Numbered from the stretch's first letter, positions 1 through 6,493 are shown. The stretch: DNA of 8,533 bases from an uncultured Collinsella sp. (GCA_900752425.1 CAADVE010000043.1:1-8533), one strand, 5' to 3'. Numbers and translations: made by a program. The notes: a model not told the origin generated them from the letters alone.

Positions 1-824
1 ATGGATCCGTGAATGGCTTTACCTTGGCATTCAACCAGACACTCTCGGCTGCCGTCCTTATTTGCCAGCAGGATATCGGCATAGCGCCTATCAAGACCCG
101 AAATCAGGCGGGCGCTGCGCGTCATACGAATCTCAACGTTATTGGTGAGGTACAGCCCTTCGCCGCCGCGCAGCCTCGTAAGGCCAAACAGCATCGAAGC
201 CTGGACCTCGAGCGGCGATGCTGCCATCCCCGTAATGCATTTCGCGGCTCGTATGAACGATTTGGCGCCGCGGAGCCCCCGGATCTTATCGACGAACTCT
301 GCAAGCTCAGAGAGCTCGATCAAGGGCGGTCGTTTCCACAAGTCTGTTGGATTCCCCGAGGTATCCTTTACGTTTTCCCAGCCCGACCGTGCGTCACCCC
401 ACTGGCCCCCATATGCCTGCACAAGTGCCGACTTTATCTGAGACGCAATCTTGCACACGGCAAAGGTGCCGCACATCTCATACATGCACATGATTAAACG
501 CTCGTTTGAAACCGAGGAGGCCAGGGTCAGCAGGGTAAAGAGCGGGGACGCGACATCGAGGCCAAACTCTGTCTGCCGCACGGAGTCAAACGGCCTCTCC
601 CCGTTCCAAACATGCCTGACAATGCGATCGCCCTTACGTCCACAGCTGCCCTGTGCCAATACGTGTAACGGGGTGCCCAGGAAATGCGCGACGAGTGAAT
701 GCTCGCAAAGGCGCTCCCTGCGCGGATCGTCCGCAGAATCGGGCAGGTCCGGCATTATCGCCAAAACCTGTGGAGGTATCCGGTGATACCGAAAGGCAGA
801 TATGTCGCACAGCATGTCGTCCAT
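1..824 (-). CDS. Partial AbiEi-like / DUF559 (Vsr-type nuclease fold) protein, C-terminus off window
   Basis: An open minus-strand frame of 274 codons runs from the ATG at 824-822 to the left edge with no stop, so the C-terminus is missing. Residues about 47-80 (HFLGTPLHVL, R69-R70) and 90-122 (DVASPLFTLLTLAS, then YEMCGTFA) match the general pattern of AbiEi-type antitoxin proteins, in which a 'vSPe.tLl.lA' segment is followed by an 'E.cG' segment. Residues 247-272 (RYADILL, D250, then VECQG with E265 and Q267, then H272) resemble the core of DUF559/Vsr-like PD-(D/E)XK nucleases, usually D...E-x-D/Q-G...H. The role is uncertain: antitoxin-like DNA binder, nuclease, or a lineage-specific defence-associated protein. 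Start choice is soft: no strong SD precedes 824, a second ATG lies at 815, and a TTG lies further upstream. Codon use (several ATA and AGG) is less biased than in neighbouring genes, which may mean a horizontally spreading family. Family placement is from memory of motifs, not a search. Confidence 0.72.
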   Translation of the reverse strand, partial: MDDMLCDISAFRYHRIPPQVLAIMPDLPDSADDPRRERLCEHSLVAHFLGTPLHVLAQGSCGRKGDRIVRHVWNGERPFDSVRQTEFGLDVASPLFTLLTLASSVSNERLIMCMYEMCGTFAVCKIASQIKSALVQAYGGQWGDARSGWENVKDTSGNPTDLWKRPPLIELSELAEFVDKIRGLRGAKSFIRAAKCITGMAASPLEVQASMLFGLTRLRGGEGLYLTNNVEIRMTRSARLISGLDRRYADILLANKDGSRECLVECQGKAIHGS

Positions 825-938
825 AACGGCTACGTACCCACTGCGCCGTCTGTGAACCCGCTCGGACGGCAAGCGAGCCGGCTCGGCCTGCGAACGGTAA
901 ATACTGCCACGCACACGTCACGGATCTCTCGGGAGGCT

Positions 939-944
939 TACAAT
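939..944 (+). promoter_or_regulatory. Candidate -10 box for the M20 peptidase gene
   Basis: TACAAT matches the sigma-70 -10 consensus at 5 of 6 bases and lies 35 nt before the ATG at 979. No convincing -35 hexamer is found 16-18 nt upstream, so this is a weak call. The rest of the 154-bp divergent gap (825-978) shows only a 12-bp palindrome CGAGCCGGCTCG at 874-885. Confidence 0.3.
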
Positions 945-966
945 CGGTTTTGAAAGCAAACTGATT

Positions 967-972
967 GTGAGG
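967..972 (+). promoter_or_regulatory. Ribosome binding site that fixes the M20 start
   Basis: GTGAGG lies 6 nt before ATG 979. An in-frame GTG exists at 967, but it is part of this Shine-Dalgarno sequence, so the ATG is the better start. Confidence 0.65.
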
Positions 973-978
973 TTGCAT

Positions 979-2199
979 ATGGTTGACAAGGACTTTGCCT
1001 GGCGGCTTACGCAGGAGCTTGTGCGGATCGACAGCTCGGACCCGGGCGCGTATGAGGATGAAATTGAGCGGTATATCAAAGCGCTGGTTGAGGAACGGCT
1101 GACACGGTTGAGCCACCCGGCACTCGATGCCGTGCAGATTGAGGAGATCGAGGTGCTCCCCGGACGCCGCAATCTCATGGTCACCGTGCCCGGTTTGAGC
1201 GACGAGCCACGGCTCGTCTACATCTGTCACATGGATACCGTCACCTTGGGCGACGGCTGGGACGCAGGCATTCCGCCGCTCGGAGCAATCGTGCATGACG
1301 ATAAACTCTATGGCCGCGGTGCTTGCGATATGAAGGGTGGCCTAGCCTGCGCCATTGCCGCACTGGTCCATACGCTCGAGCGCGTAGCGGCGGATGGCGC
1401 GCTGCCCCGCCGCGGCTTTTCGCTCATCTGTTCGGTCGACGAGGAAGACTTTATGCGCGGCTCCGAGGCCGCGATTGCCGCCGGCTGGGTCGGCTCGCGC
1501 GAATGGGTGCTGGACACCGAGCCCACCGACGGACAGATTCAGGTGGCGCACAAGGGTCGCACGTGGTTCGAGATTGAGATGACTGGCGTCACGGCGCACG
1601 CGAGCCAGCCCTGGAAGGGCGCGGATGCCGTCGCCGCCATGGCCGAGGTCGTGTGCGCGCTGCGTCATGCGTTCGGGGCGCTGCCCGTGCATGATGAGCT
1701 GGGACCATCGACCATCACGTTCGGCCAAATAGAGGGCGGCTATCGCCCCTATGTCGTGCCCGACCACGCCAAGGTCTGGGTCGACATGCGCCTGACCCCG
1801 CCAACCGAAACGGCCGCCGCGACGCGCATGGTCGAGAAGGCCATCGCCGACGCTGAGACCGCGGTTCCCGGCTGCCATGGAAGCTATACCGTGACGGGCG
1901 ACCGCCCCGCCATCGAGCGCGACCCAAGCTCTCCCCTTCTAGCCGCGCTCAAGCGTGCCGCCGATGACGTGACGGGCGCGGACACGACCGTCGGCTTCTT
2001 TACCGGCTACACCGACACTGCCGTCATTGCCGGCAAGACAGGCAACCGAAACTGCATGAGTTATGGCCCCGGCTCGTTAGCGCTCGCGCACAAGCCCAAC
2101 GAGTATGTGCCCCATGCCGATATCGTTCGCTGCCAGAACGTACTCATCGCGCTCGCTGACAACGCGCTCTGGGACGCAGGCGGCCAAGTTGGGGCATAA
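979..2199 (+). CDS. M20-family zinc metallopeptidase / deacylase (ArgE/DapE/CPG2-like)
   Basis: A 406-residue cytoplasmic amidohydrolase of the M20 family, the size usual for ArgE/DapE-type enzymes. No signal peptide is seen. The di-zinc site is complete. H84 and D86 are in CHMDTV, D117 is in GRGACDMKGG, the catalytic Glu and its neighbour are E155/E156 in SVDEED, D179 is in VLDTEP, and H371 is in LAHKPNEYV. The insert from about 190 to 305 is the lid/dimerisation domain, with H207 in VTAHASQPWKGADA. These enzymes hydrolyse N-acyl amino acids or short peptides (acetylornithine, succinyl-diaminopimelate, dipeptides). The substrate cannot be fixed from sequence, and no Arg or Lys biosynthesis gene is adjacent. 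The DUF1015-like gene starts 39 nt downstream on the same strand, so the two are probably cotranscribed. Confidence 0.93.
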   Translation: MVDKDFAWRLTQELVRIDSSDPGAYEDEIERYIKALVEERLTRLSHPALDAVQIEEIEVLPGRRNLMVTVPGLSDEPRLVYICHMDTVTLGDGWDAGIPPLGAIVHDDKLYGRGACDMKGGLACAIAALVHTLERVAADGALPRRGFSLICSVDEEDFMRGSEAAIAAGWVGSREWVLDTEPTDGQIQVAHKGRTWFEIEMTGVTAHASQPWKGADAVAAMAEVVCALRHAFGALPVHDELGPSTITFGQIEGGYRPYVVPDHAKVWVDMRLTPPTETAAATRMVEKAIADAETAVPGCHGSYTVTGDRPAIERDPSSPLLAALKRAADDVTGADTTVGFFTGYTDTAVIAGKTGNRNCMSYGPGSLALAHKPNEYVPHADIVRCQNVLIALADNALWDAGGQVGA

Positions 2200-2238
2200 T
2201 AAGCCGCGAACAAACCGACTCACACGTTAGGACCGTCC

Positions 2239-2928
2239 ATGAAAGCACTTCCGTTTCCCTGCATCCGACCGGCTCAGGACCGCGTGCTCGAGGCGCTGCC
2301 TGCGATGGGCGGTATCCTGAGCGGCAACGACGCCCTGCGCGGTGCCATTGCCGATGGCCTGATGCTCAAGGATCCAGGCGCGGCGTATTACGTGTACGAA
2401 TGCTCGGGCGAGCCGGGTCGCGTGACGGGTGTCGTGGCGATTTGCCCGGTTAACGTGCTGACGGGCAGCGACGAGGCTGTCGTCGAGAGCGTCGACGCAC
2501 CCGCCGCCGCGCACGCGATCGCCGAACTCAAAGTTCAGCCGCGCCCCGTGTCGCTCGCCTACGAAGCCTCACCCGTCATGGATATCATCCTCGGTGCCGC
2601 CAAAGAGGGCGCTTCGCTCTATGCCGTCACCGACCCCGCCGGCATTACGCACCGTGTGTGGGAGGTCAAGCGCGAGGATGCCGTCGGAGCCATCCGCGCT
2701 ATGCTCGACCAAGCACTAGAGCCGACGCCGGCGGATGACCCCGCCTATGCCGCCGCGCTAGCAGGGGCGGCGCAGCTGCTGGCCGATGAGGCCCGTGCCG
2801 CTGGAACGTACACCGGCAAAGAGCCGTTCAACTTTACCGTGGCCGCACTCTTCCCCGCCGCGCAGGTCAGCGGCGGAGCACCGCAGGTTCCGACGGGCCT
2901 GCTCACTCACCAAATCGCGCGGTTCTAG
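2239..2928 (+). CDS. Short DUF1015-family protein, conserved motifs replaced
   Basis: 229 residues with ATG 2239 preceded by AGGA at 6-nt spacing. The order of blocks follows DUF1015: PFPCIRPAQD (5-14) for the usual 'PF.g.RP..d', then IADGLMLKDPGAAYYVYE (37-54), GRVTGVVA (60-67), PVSLAYEA (103-110), ITHRVWEV (136-143), and FNFTVAALFPAAQV (197-210) for 'fNyfmavlFP..ql'. Two hallmark motifs are gone: the 'HE.T' stretch corresponds to VESVDAP (82-88), and 'ADGHHR' corresponds to ADDPAY (165-170). Family members are commonly about 400 residues; this one lacks part of the N-terminal region and everything after the FP block. The frame is intact and coding-like, so it is more likely a diverged short lineage than a pseudogene. 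DUF1015 function is not established, and none is proposed here. It probably shares a transcript with the M20 gene. Confidence 0.78.
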   Translation: MKALPFPCIRPAQDRVLEALPAMGGILSGNDALRGAIADGLMLKDPGAAYYVYECSGEPGRVTGVVAICPVNVLTGSDEAVVESVDAPAAAHAIAELKVQPRPVSLAYEASPVMDIILGAAKEGASLYAVTDPAGITHRVWEVKREDAVGAIRAMLDQALEPTPADDPAYAAALAGAAQLLADEARAAGTYTGKEPFNFTVAALFPAAQVSGGAPQVPTGLLTHQIARF

Positions 2929-2972
2929 CAGAGTCTAAACGCCCAGTACAAAGACTCGGCAGCTCAACAAGC

Positions 2973-3010
2973 AAGGGGCGGGGATACATGCGCATGCATC
3001 CCCGCCCCTT
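2973..3010. terminator. GC-rich hairpin between convergent genes
   Basis: A perfect 13-bp stem (2973-2985 with 2998-3010) built around GGGGCGGGG / CCCCGCCCC has a 12-nt loop that is itself nearly self-complementary. It is followed by only three T on the plus strand and a T-poor tail on the minus strand. It lies 44 nt after the DUF1015-like stop and 45 nt after the stop of the minus-strand phosphatase, so it can serve both transcripts. Confidence 0.7.
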
Positions 3011-3055
3011 TCACATCGAGCAATGATGTCGGCGATCTGCATCGCCACGCCTGCG

Positions 3056-3691
3056 CTACCCGCGCTGCGGGCCTGCTGCCGCCACGAGCGGCTCAAGTCC
3101 CAGCTCGCGCGCGTAGTCTTCCTGCGTAAAGATCTCAACCAGTTCAAACGTATCCGTCGCATCATCAAACGCAAAGTGCAACACCGAGCAATTGCCCGGA
3201 ACGCGGTCGCGCTCATCTGCCGCCGTGCCCTTCACGTGATCCATGAACTCCTTGATAGCCGAGCCATGGCTTACCGCGAGCACGCACGTATGGTCCGGAC
3301 GCTGCATAAGCTCGGTCAGCGTCGCCACCATGCGCTCACGCACCTGCATCTGGCCCTCGCCGCCAAACTGACGATAGAAATCGCGCCACGGGCGTTCGGG
3401 CATGAGCATCACGCGCTCGGCCTCAAAGTCGCCAAAGAACCACTCACGCAGGCCGTCCAGGCGCTCGTACGCCAAGCCCGGCCACAAGTTGGCGATAGTC
3501 TGCTCGGTGCGATGAAGTGTGGAAGTGTAGGCATGATCGGGCTCAATGCCGCGCACACGCAAGAACATGCCGGCACGCGCCGCCTGGTCGCAACCCAGCT
3601 GCGTGAGCGGCGAGTCGCTCCAACCCTGAATAATGCGCTTGAGGTTAAATATCGTCTGTCCATGACGGACCAGATACAGGTCTTTATTCAT
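3056..3691 (-). CDS. Histidine phosphatase family protein (phosphoglycerate-mutase-like), copy 2
   Basis: 211 residues, cytoplasmic, no signal peptide. The RHG motif is at the N-terminus (LVRHGQT, R9-H10-G11). The remaining pocket residues are R61 (LHRTEQT), E83 (LREWFFGDFE, the usual acid) and H142 (AVSHGSA), so the catalytic set looks complete. Such enzymes transfer or remove phosphate through a phospho-histidine intermediate; the substrate is not predictable here. ATG 3691 has AAAGGA at 6-nt spacing. It follows the paralogous gene at 3710-4252 by 18 nt, so the two form a tandem pair on one transcript. Compared with that paralog it has an insertion (about 154-165) and an extra C-terminal tail (about 188-211, ending in an AAAGPQRG segment). 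Confidence 0.9.
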   Translation of the reverse strand: MNKDLYLVRHGQTIFNLKRIIQGWSDSPLTQLGCDQAARAGMFLRVRGIEPDHAYTSTLHRTEQTIANLWPGLAYERLDGLREWFFGDFEAERVMLMPERPWRDFYRQFGGEGQMQVRERMVATLTELMQRPDHTCVLAVSHGSAIKEFMDHVKGTAADERDRVPGNCSVLHFAFDDATDTFELVEIFTQEDYARELGLEPLVAAAGPQRG

Positions 3692-3709
3692 AGGGGGTCC
3701 TTTCGTTTG

Positions 3710-4252
3710 TTACAAACCCAAGAGCGAAAACGCCCCGTCGCAATAGCCAAAATGAAGCACGGCACCGTTGTCGGGTTGCTCTCCCCCGCCAGTCATATAC
3801 TTAAGAAACTCCTGACAGGCTGAGCCGTGGGAGACGGCCAGCACGCAGTCGTGCCGGGGCCGGGCCATGATGCGGGACAGCGCCGCGACCATACGTGCGC
3901 GAAGCTCACTTTCCGACTCGCCACCAAAGGCAACCGGATAATCACCCCAAGGTTGCGCCGGCATCTCGCGGTTTGATGTGCCCTCCAACGAACCCAAATG
4001 CCACTCGCGCAGTTCGTCGACCAGCTCTATAGAACGGCCCTCGCCAACGATAAGCTCGGCCGTACACCGCGCCCGCCCCAACGGAGACGAATACACATGG
4101 TCAAAGGTCACGCCGCGGTCCTCGAACGCCGCACGCGTCGCCAGCGCTTGCTCGCGCCCGCGCGCCGTCAACGGCGAATCGTGCCAGCCCTGCAAAATGT
4201 TCTTCACATTGAGCTCGGTCTGCCCATGCCGCACCAAATACAGATCGGACAC
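3710..4252 (-). CDS. Histidine phosphatase family protein (phosphoglycerate-mutase-like), copy 1, GTG start
   Basis: 180 residues. Catalytic residues are R8-H9 (LVRHGQT), R60 (SPLGRARCT), E83 (LREWHLGSLEG) and H142 (AVSHGSA), which is the full phospho-histidine phosphatase set. The start is GTG at 4252-4250: the conserved LYLVRHG begins at residue 4, no nearer ATG exists, and a purine-rich GAGGGGAGGG Shine-Dalgarno sits just upstream. It shares long blocks with the next gene (LYLVRHGQT, QGW.DSPLT, LREW, FGGE, VLAVSHGSA..EF), so the two arose by tandem duplication. An REP-like hairpin occupies the gap between this gene and the upstream nitroreductase gene, just outside the ribosome site. The substrate is unknown; small phosphorylated metabolites are typical for the family. 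Confidence 0.9.
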   Translation of the reverse strand: MSDLYLVRHGQTELNVKNILQGWHDSPLTARGREQALATRAAFEDRGVTFDHVYSSPLGRARCTAELIVGEGRSIELVDELREWHLGSLEGTSNREMPAQPWGDYPVAFGGESESELRARMVAALSRIMARPRHDCVLAVSHGSACQEFLKYMTGGGEQPDNGAVLHFGYCDGAFSLLGL

Positions 4253-4267
4253 ACGCCCTCCCCTCGC

Positions 4268-4302
4268 ACCACCACAAAGGGGACAGGCACCTTTGTGGTG
4301 GT
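4268..4302. repeat. REP-like perfect inverted repeat (GGGGACAGG core)
   Basis: A 13-bp perfect stem pairs 4268-4280 (ACCACCACAAAGG) with 4290-4302, with the 9-nt loop GGACAGGCA. The AAAGGGGACAGGCACCTTT core resembles dispersed intergenic hairpins that accompany Y1/REP-associated transposases in many bacteria; this link is from memory. No transposase is in the window and this is the only copy. On the plus strand it is followed by TTTT. On the minus strand, the direction of the flanking genes, no T-run follows, so it is a poor terminator for that operon. It could instead stabilise a processed mRNA end. Confidence 0.65.
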
Positions 4303-4333
4303 TTTACCGCCGGATCGCGCCGCAACGACGCAA

Positions 4334-5005
4334 CTACAGGAGTACGTCGGCAAGCGGACGCTTGGGCACGTGATGCACCTGCACCTCATCGCGCCAGTAA
4401 TTGATAGAGCCATCCGGGTTGGAGTCGATCGCGTCAATCACCTGTGTCTCGGCTGGCACGCCAAAAGCCATGATCAGCTTGAGCTCGTATCTGTCGTTAT
4501 CGAGCCCCATGGCGTCGATTGCGTGGGGCGTAAAGGCCTTGAACATGCATGCCGCCACCTCGGGCGTGGCGCTGCGGGCGGCGAGCATCATCGTCTGGGC
4601 GGCAATGCCGGTGTCGACCTCGGTGATGGGCGCGGCGGGCTTACCCGGAACAGTGCGCTCGGCAAGAATCGCGATGTAGCCGGTCGGGCGCTCGCCTTCA
4701 TCAGGACCCGGCCAGTCCTTGAGCGCACCGGCCCACGCGAGCTCATCAAATACGCGCGCGCAGTCCTCGGCACCGCTCACCACATGAAAACGAAGACGCT
4801 GGGCATTGGCACCGCACGGGGTCAGGTGCGCCAGCTCCGCCAGCTCAAGCAAAAACTCACGCGGCACGCGCATGGACTCGTCAAATCGGCGGCACGTGCG
4901 GGCGCGGCGGACCAGCGCGTCAAACGTGTACAGGCCAAGCTTTTCGCAACCCTGCTTTGCCATCGACTCAGCGCTTACCGGCGCCGCGGGAACTGTTTCG
5001 TTCAT
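4334..5005 (-). CDS. Nitroreductase-family flavoprotein
   Basis: 223 residues, probably an FMN-dependent NAD(P)H oxidoreductase acting in the cytoplasm as a dimer. Family signatures in order: RARTCRRFDES (34-44), the N-terminal FMN-phosphate Arg cluster; LTPCGANAQRLRF (61-73), the 'P...N.Q..rf' block; DTGIAAQTMMLAA (131-143); LKLIMAFGVPAE (175-186), the 'iGyP.E' block; and YWRDEVQVHHVPKRPLADVL (203-222), a C-terminal tail typical of one nitroreductase subgroup. ATG 5005 is supported by TGAGGGG at 5-nt spacing. The core begins near residue 25, so M15 is a less likely alternative start. It is the first gene of a leftward cluster with two histidine phosphatases, though an 81-nt gap with a hairpin separates them. 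The natural electron acceptor cannot be told from sequence. Confidence 0.9.
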   Translation of the reverse strand: MNETVPAAPVSAESMAKQGCEKLGLYTFDALVRRARTCRRFDESMRVPREFLLELAELAHLTPCGANAQRLRFHVVSGAEDCARVFDELAWAGALKDWPGPDEGERPTGYIAILAERTVPGKPAAPITEVDTGIAAQTMMLAARSATPEVAACMFKAFTPHAIDAMGLDNDRYELKLIMAFGVPAETQVIDAIDSNPDGSINYWRDEVQVHHVPKRPLADVLL

Positions 5006-5031
5006 AGGGACCCCTCAATAAAAGCCAATTG

Positions 5032-5041
5032 TTCTTAAGAA
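5032..5041. promoter_or_regulatory. Palindrome TTCTTAAGAA upstream of the nitroreductase
   Basis: A perfect 10-bp palindrome in the AT-rich part of the divergent gap (5006-5239), 27 nt before the nitroreductase start. It could be an operator or part of the promoter region, but it is short and I could not place a good -10/-35 pair. The gap also holds CCTA-AAACG-TAGG (5049-5061). Confidence 0.2.
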
Positions 5042-5135
5042 AATCTAACCTAAAACGTAGGCAATAACGAACAGAGCAGCAATGTTCTACATCTGTTGAA
5101 TAACCCAAATCCAAACGGGAACAAAGGTAACAATT

Positions 5136-5167
5136 CGGGAAGGTGAGGCTCCCATTCGCCCTTCCCG
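5136..5167 (+). promoter_or_regulatory. Leader hairpin upstream of the DUF308 gene
   Basis: CGGGAAGG (5136-5143) pairs with CCTTCCCG (5160-5167), 8 bp with a 16-nt loop. A smaller stem CGCCC-TT-GGGCG follows at 5181-5192. Neither has a T-run, so they are more likely 5'-leader structure than a terminator. Nothing else is seen in this gap. Confidence 0.3.
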
Positions 5168-5239
5168 CCCCACGCGACGGCGCCCTTGGGCGATACTGGT
5201 TGCAAGAGCTACGGCTTACGCCGCACGAAAGGAGACATC

Positions 5240-5842
5240 ATGGGCATCTTTAAGAACGATGACAAGCAATCGAGCGCGTTTGGATTTGACGAGAAAAGCA
5301 TGGCAGGCAAGGCCGTCAAGGCCGTGCGCTGGATTTACGCCATCACGGGCGTCTTGGCGCTCGTCGCCGGCATCGCACTGCTGTTTGCGCCCGCCAAGTC
5401 TCTCGTCTTCCTAACGACCGTCTTGGGCTTCTACTTTGTGATCACGGCCGCGATCAGGCTGTTTACCGCTGTTTTCGAGCCGCTGCTGCCCACCGGCTGG
5501 CGCGTTACGAGCATCATCTCCAACCTGCTCATCATTCTGGGCGGCGTCATAATCCTGCGCAACCAGGCCTTCTCGACCGCGACGCTCACCACGCTTGTAG
5601 TGGTCGTCGCCGGCTTTGGCTGGATCGTCGAGGGCGTCATGTCCATTCTGGAGTCCGAGCTTTCCGCCAACCGCGCCCTCGCCATCCTGAGCGGCGCGCT
5701 CTCCATCATCGCCGGCATGTTCGTGTTTATCTATCCGCTGTGGTCGGCAAAGATGCTCGTCATCTTTAGTGGTGCCGCGCTGCTGGTGTTTGGCGTGACG
5801 CTGATTGTTCGCGCCATTCAGTTTGGCAAACTGGTGCACTAG
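5240..5842 (+). CDS. DUF308 / HdeD-like integral membrane protein
   Basis: 200 residues from ATG 5240, chosen because GAAAGGAG lies 5 nt upstream. A longer frame opening at 5186 would add 18 residues with no ribosome site. After a polar N-terminus (1-28) there are six hydrophobic segments at about 31-50, 55-77, 90-107, 113-136, 144-165 and 170-193. They are arranged as three helix pairs with repeated G-rich patterns (GVLALVAGIALLF, NLLIILGGVIILR, GALSIIAGMFVF), which is the repeat layout of DUF308. HdeD of E. coli is linked to acid resistance, but most relatives have no known function. It is followed without any gap by the UPF0178 gene. Confidence 0.88.
   Translation: MGIFKNDDKQSSAFGFDEKSMAGKAVKAVRWIYAITGVLALVAGIALLFAPAKSLVFLTTVLGFYFVITAAIRLFTAVFEPLLPTGWRVTSIISNLLIILGGVIILRNQAFSTATLTTLVVVVAGFGWIVEGVMSILESELSANRALAILSGALSIIAGMFVFIYPLWSAKMLVIFSGAALLVFGVTLIVRAIQFGKLVH
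5819..5833 (+). promoter_or_regulatory. Hairpin at the DUF308/UPF0178 stop-start junction
   Basis: CAGTTTG-G-CAAACTG is a perfect 7-bp inverted repeat around a single base (about 6 bp and a 3-nt loop as RNA). It lies 9 nt before the downstream ATG, where a Shine-Dalgarno sequence would normally be, and none is present. It may tune translation re-initiation at the TAGATG junction. Confidence 0.35.
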
Positions 5843-6325
5843 ATGCCAAGAACGCTCTTTATTGATGCCGACGCCTGCCCGGTTACGCGCGAGTCGATCG
5901 ACTGCGCGCGGCGGGCGGGCGTTGCCGTCGTTATCGCCGGCAACAGCACGCAGAACCTGGAGCGGCACATTCGCCGCGACGATCCGCGCGATGCCGAGCA
6001 CGCGCGACGCGGCTTTTGGGTCACCACGCTCGATGTGAGCGTGGGAGCCGATAGTGCCGACTTTGCCATTGTCGAGCGCCTGCAGGCTGGCGACGTGGTC
6101 GTGACGCAGGACATTGGTCTGGCGAGTATGGTGCTCGGACGTGATGCCGCCGCCATCGGCGTGCGCGGGCGCGTGTACAACAAAGCTACCATCGACATGC
6201 AGTTGTTTATTCGCCACGAGGAAAAGAAGGTGCGCCGCGCCGGCGGACGCACTCGCGGACCGGCGGCATTTACCAGCGAAGACCGCGCCCGCTTTAAACG
6301 CAACCTCACCAATCTGCTGCGCTAA
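5843..6325 (+). CDS. yaiI: UPF0178 (YaiI/YqxD) family protein
   Basis: 160 residues, full length for this family of about 150. Signatures: LFIDADACPV (5-14) with acidic D8 and D10, ADFAIVERLQAGDVVVTQDIGLA (72-94, read around V86 and D90), a GVRGRVY turn (106-112), R124 in LFIRH, and the terminal 'F...DR..F...L..LL' block (143-159). The clustered aspartates and PIN-like look have led to suggestions of a nuclease-like fold; the activity is not established. ATG 5843 abuts the TAG of the DUF308 gene (TAGATG) and has no ribosome site of its own, so translation probably depends on ribosomes finishing the upstream gene. The transcript ends at the strong terminator 3 nt downstream. The symbol is by family; the E. 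coli name may not be used in this organism. Confidence 0.92.
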   Translation: MPRTLFIDADACPVTRESIDCARRAGVAVVIAGNSTQNLERHIRRDDPRDAEHARRGFWVTTLDVSVGADSADFAIVERLQAGDVVVTQDIGLASMVLGRDAAAIGVRGRVYNKATIDMQLFIRHEEKKVRRAGGRTRGPAAFTSEDRARFKRNLTNLLR

Positions 6326-6327
6326 CC

Positions 6328-6367
6328 AAGGCAGATTTTCGGGACATGCCCGGAAATCTGCCTTTTT
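6328..6367 (+). terminator. Rho-independent terminator of the DUF308-UPF0178 pair
   Basis: A 16-bp stem (6328-6343 with 6349-6364, one G-T pair) with the 5-nt loop ACATG is followed by TTTTTGTTTT. It starts 3 nt after the UPF0178 stop codon. Confidence 0.92.
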
Positions 6368-6406
6368 GTTTTGGGCGGTGAAAGCACTTAGGATCCATGG
6401 CTCAAC

Positions 6407-6482
6407 AAAAAAACGGGCTTCAAAATGCCATGCGTCGCCGCATTGTGCAGGCGCCGGGCATGGCTATTTTGAAGCCCGTTTT
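6407..6482 (-). terminator. Long hairpin terminator of the metal-exporter gene
   Basis: A 17-bp perfect stem (6410-6426 with 6466-6482) continues after one bulged base into 7 bp (GCCATGC 6427-6433 with GCATGGC 6458-6464). A further small stem-loop caps it (CGCCGCA near 6437 with TGC-A-GGCG). Read on the minus strand it ends in seven T (A-run 6407-6413), and it begins 11 nt after the exporter stop. On the plus strand it also ends in TTTT and may back up the preceding terminator. Confidence 0.88.
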
Positions 6483-6493
6483 GTTAGGCCTAC

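Noticed and set aside
9..497. 162-codon plus-strand open frame
   Set aside because: The minus-strand frame over the same bases is open for 274 codons, shows family-like blocks and ends only at the window edge.
634..1296. 220-codon minus-strand open frame
   Set aside because: It overlaps the M20 N-terminus with its HMDTV site and the AbiEi-like gene in another frame; no motif of its own.
3023..3823. 266-codon plus-strand open frame
   Set aside because: Antisense shadow of the histidine phosphatase at 3056-3691; no family motif or ribosome site.
3998..5038. 346-codon plus-strand open frame
   Set aside because: It runs antisense to the nitroreductase and phosphatase genes, which have clear motifs and ribosome sites. 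Its own product shows no recognisable family.
5411..6217. 268-codon minus-strand open frame
   Set aside because: Antisense shadow across the DUF308 and UPF0178 genes, low-complexity and charged; the plus-strand genes are well supported.
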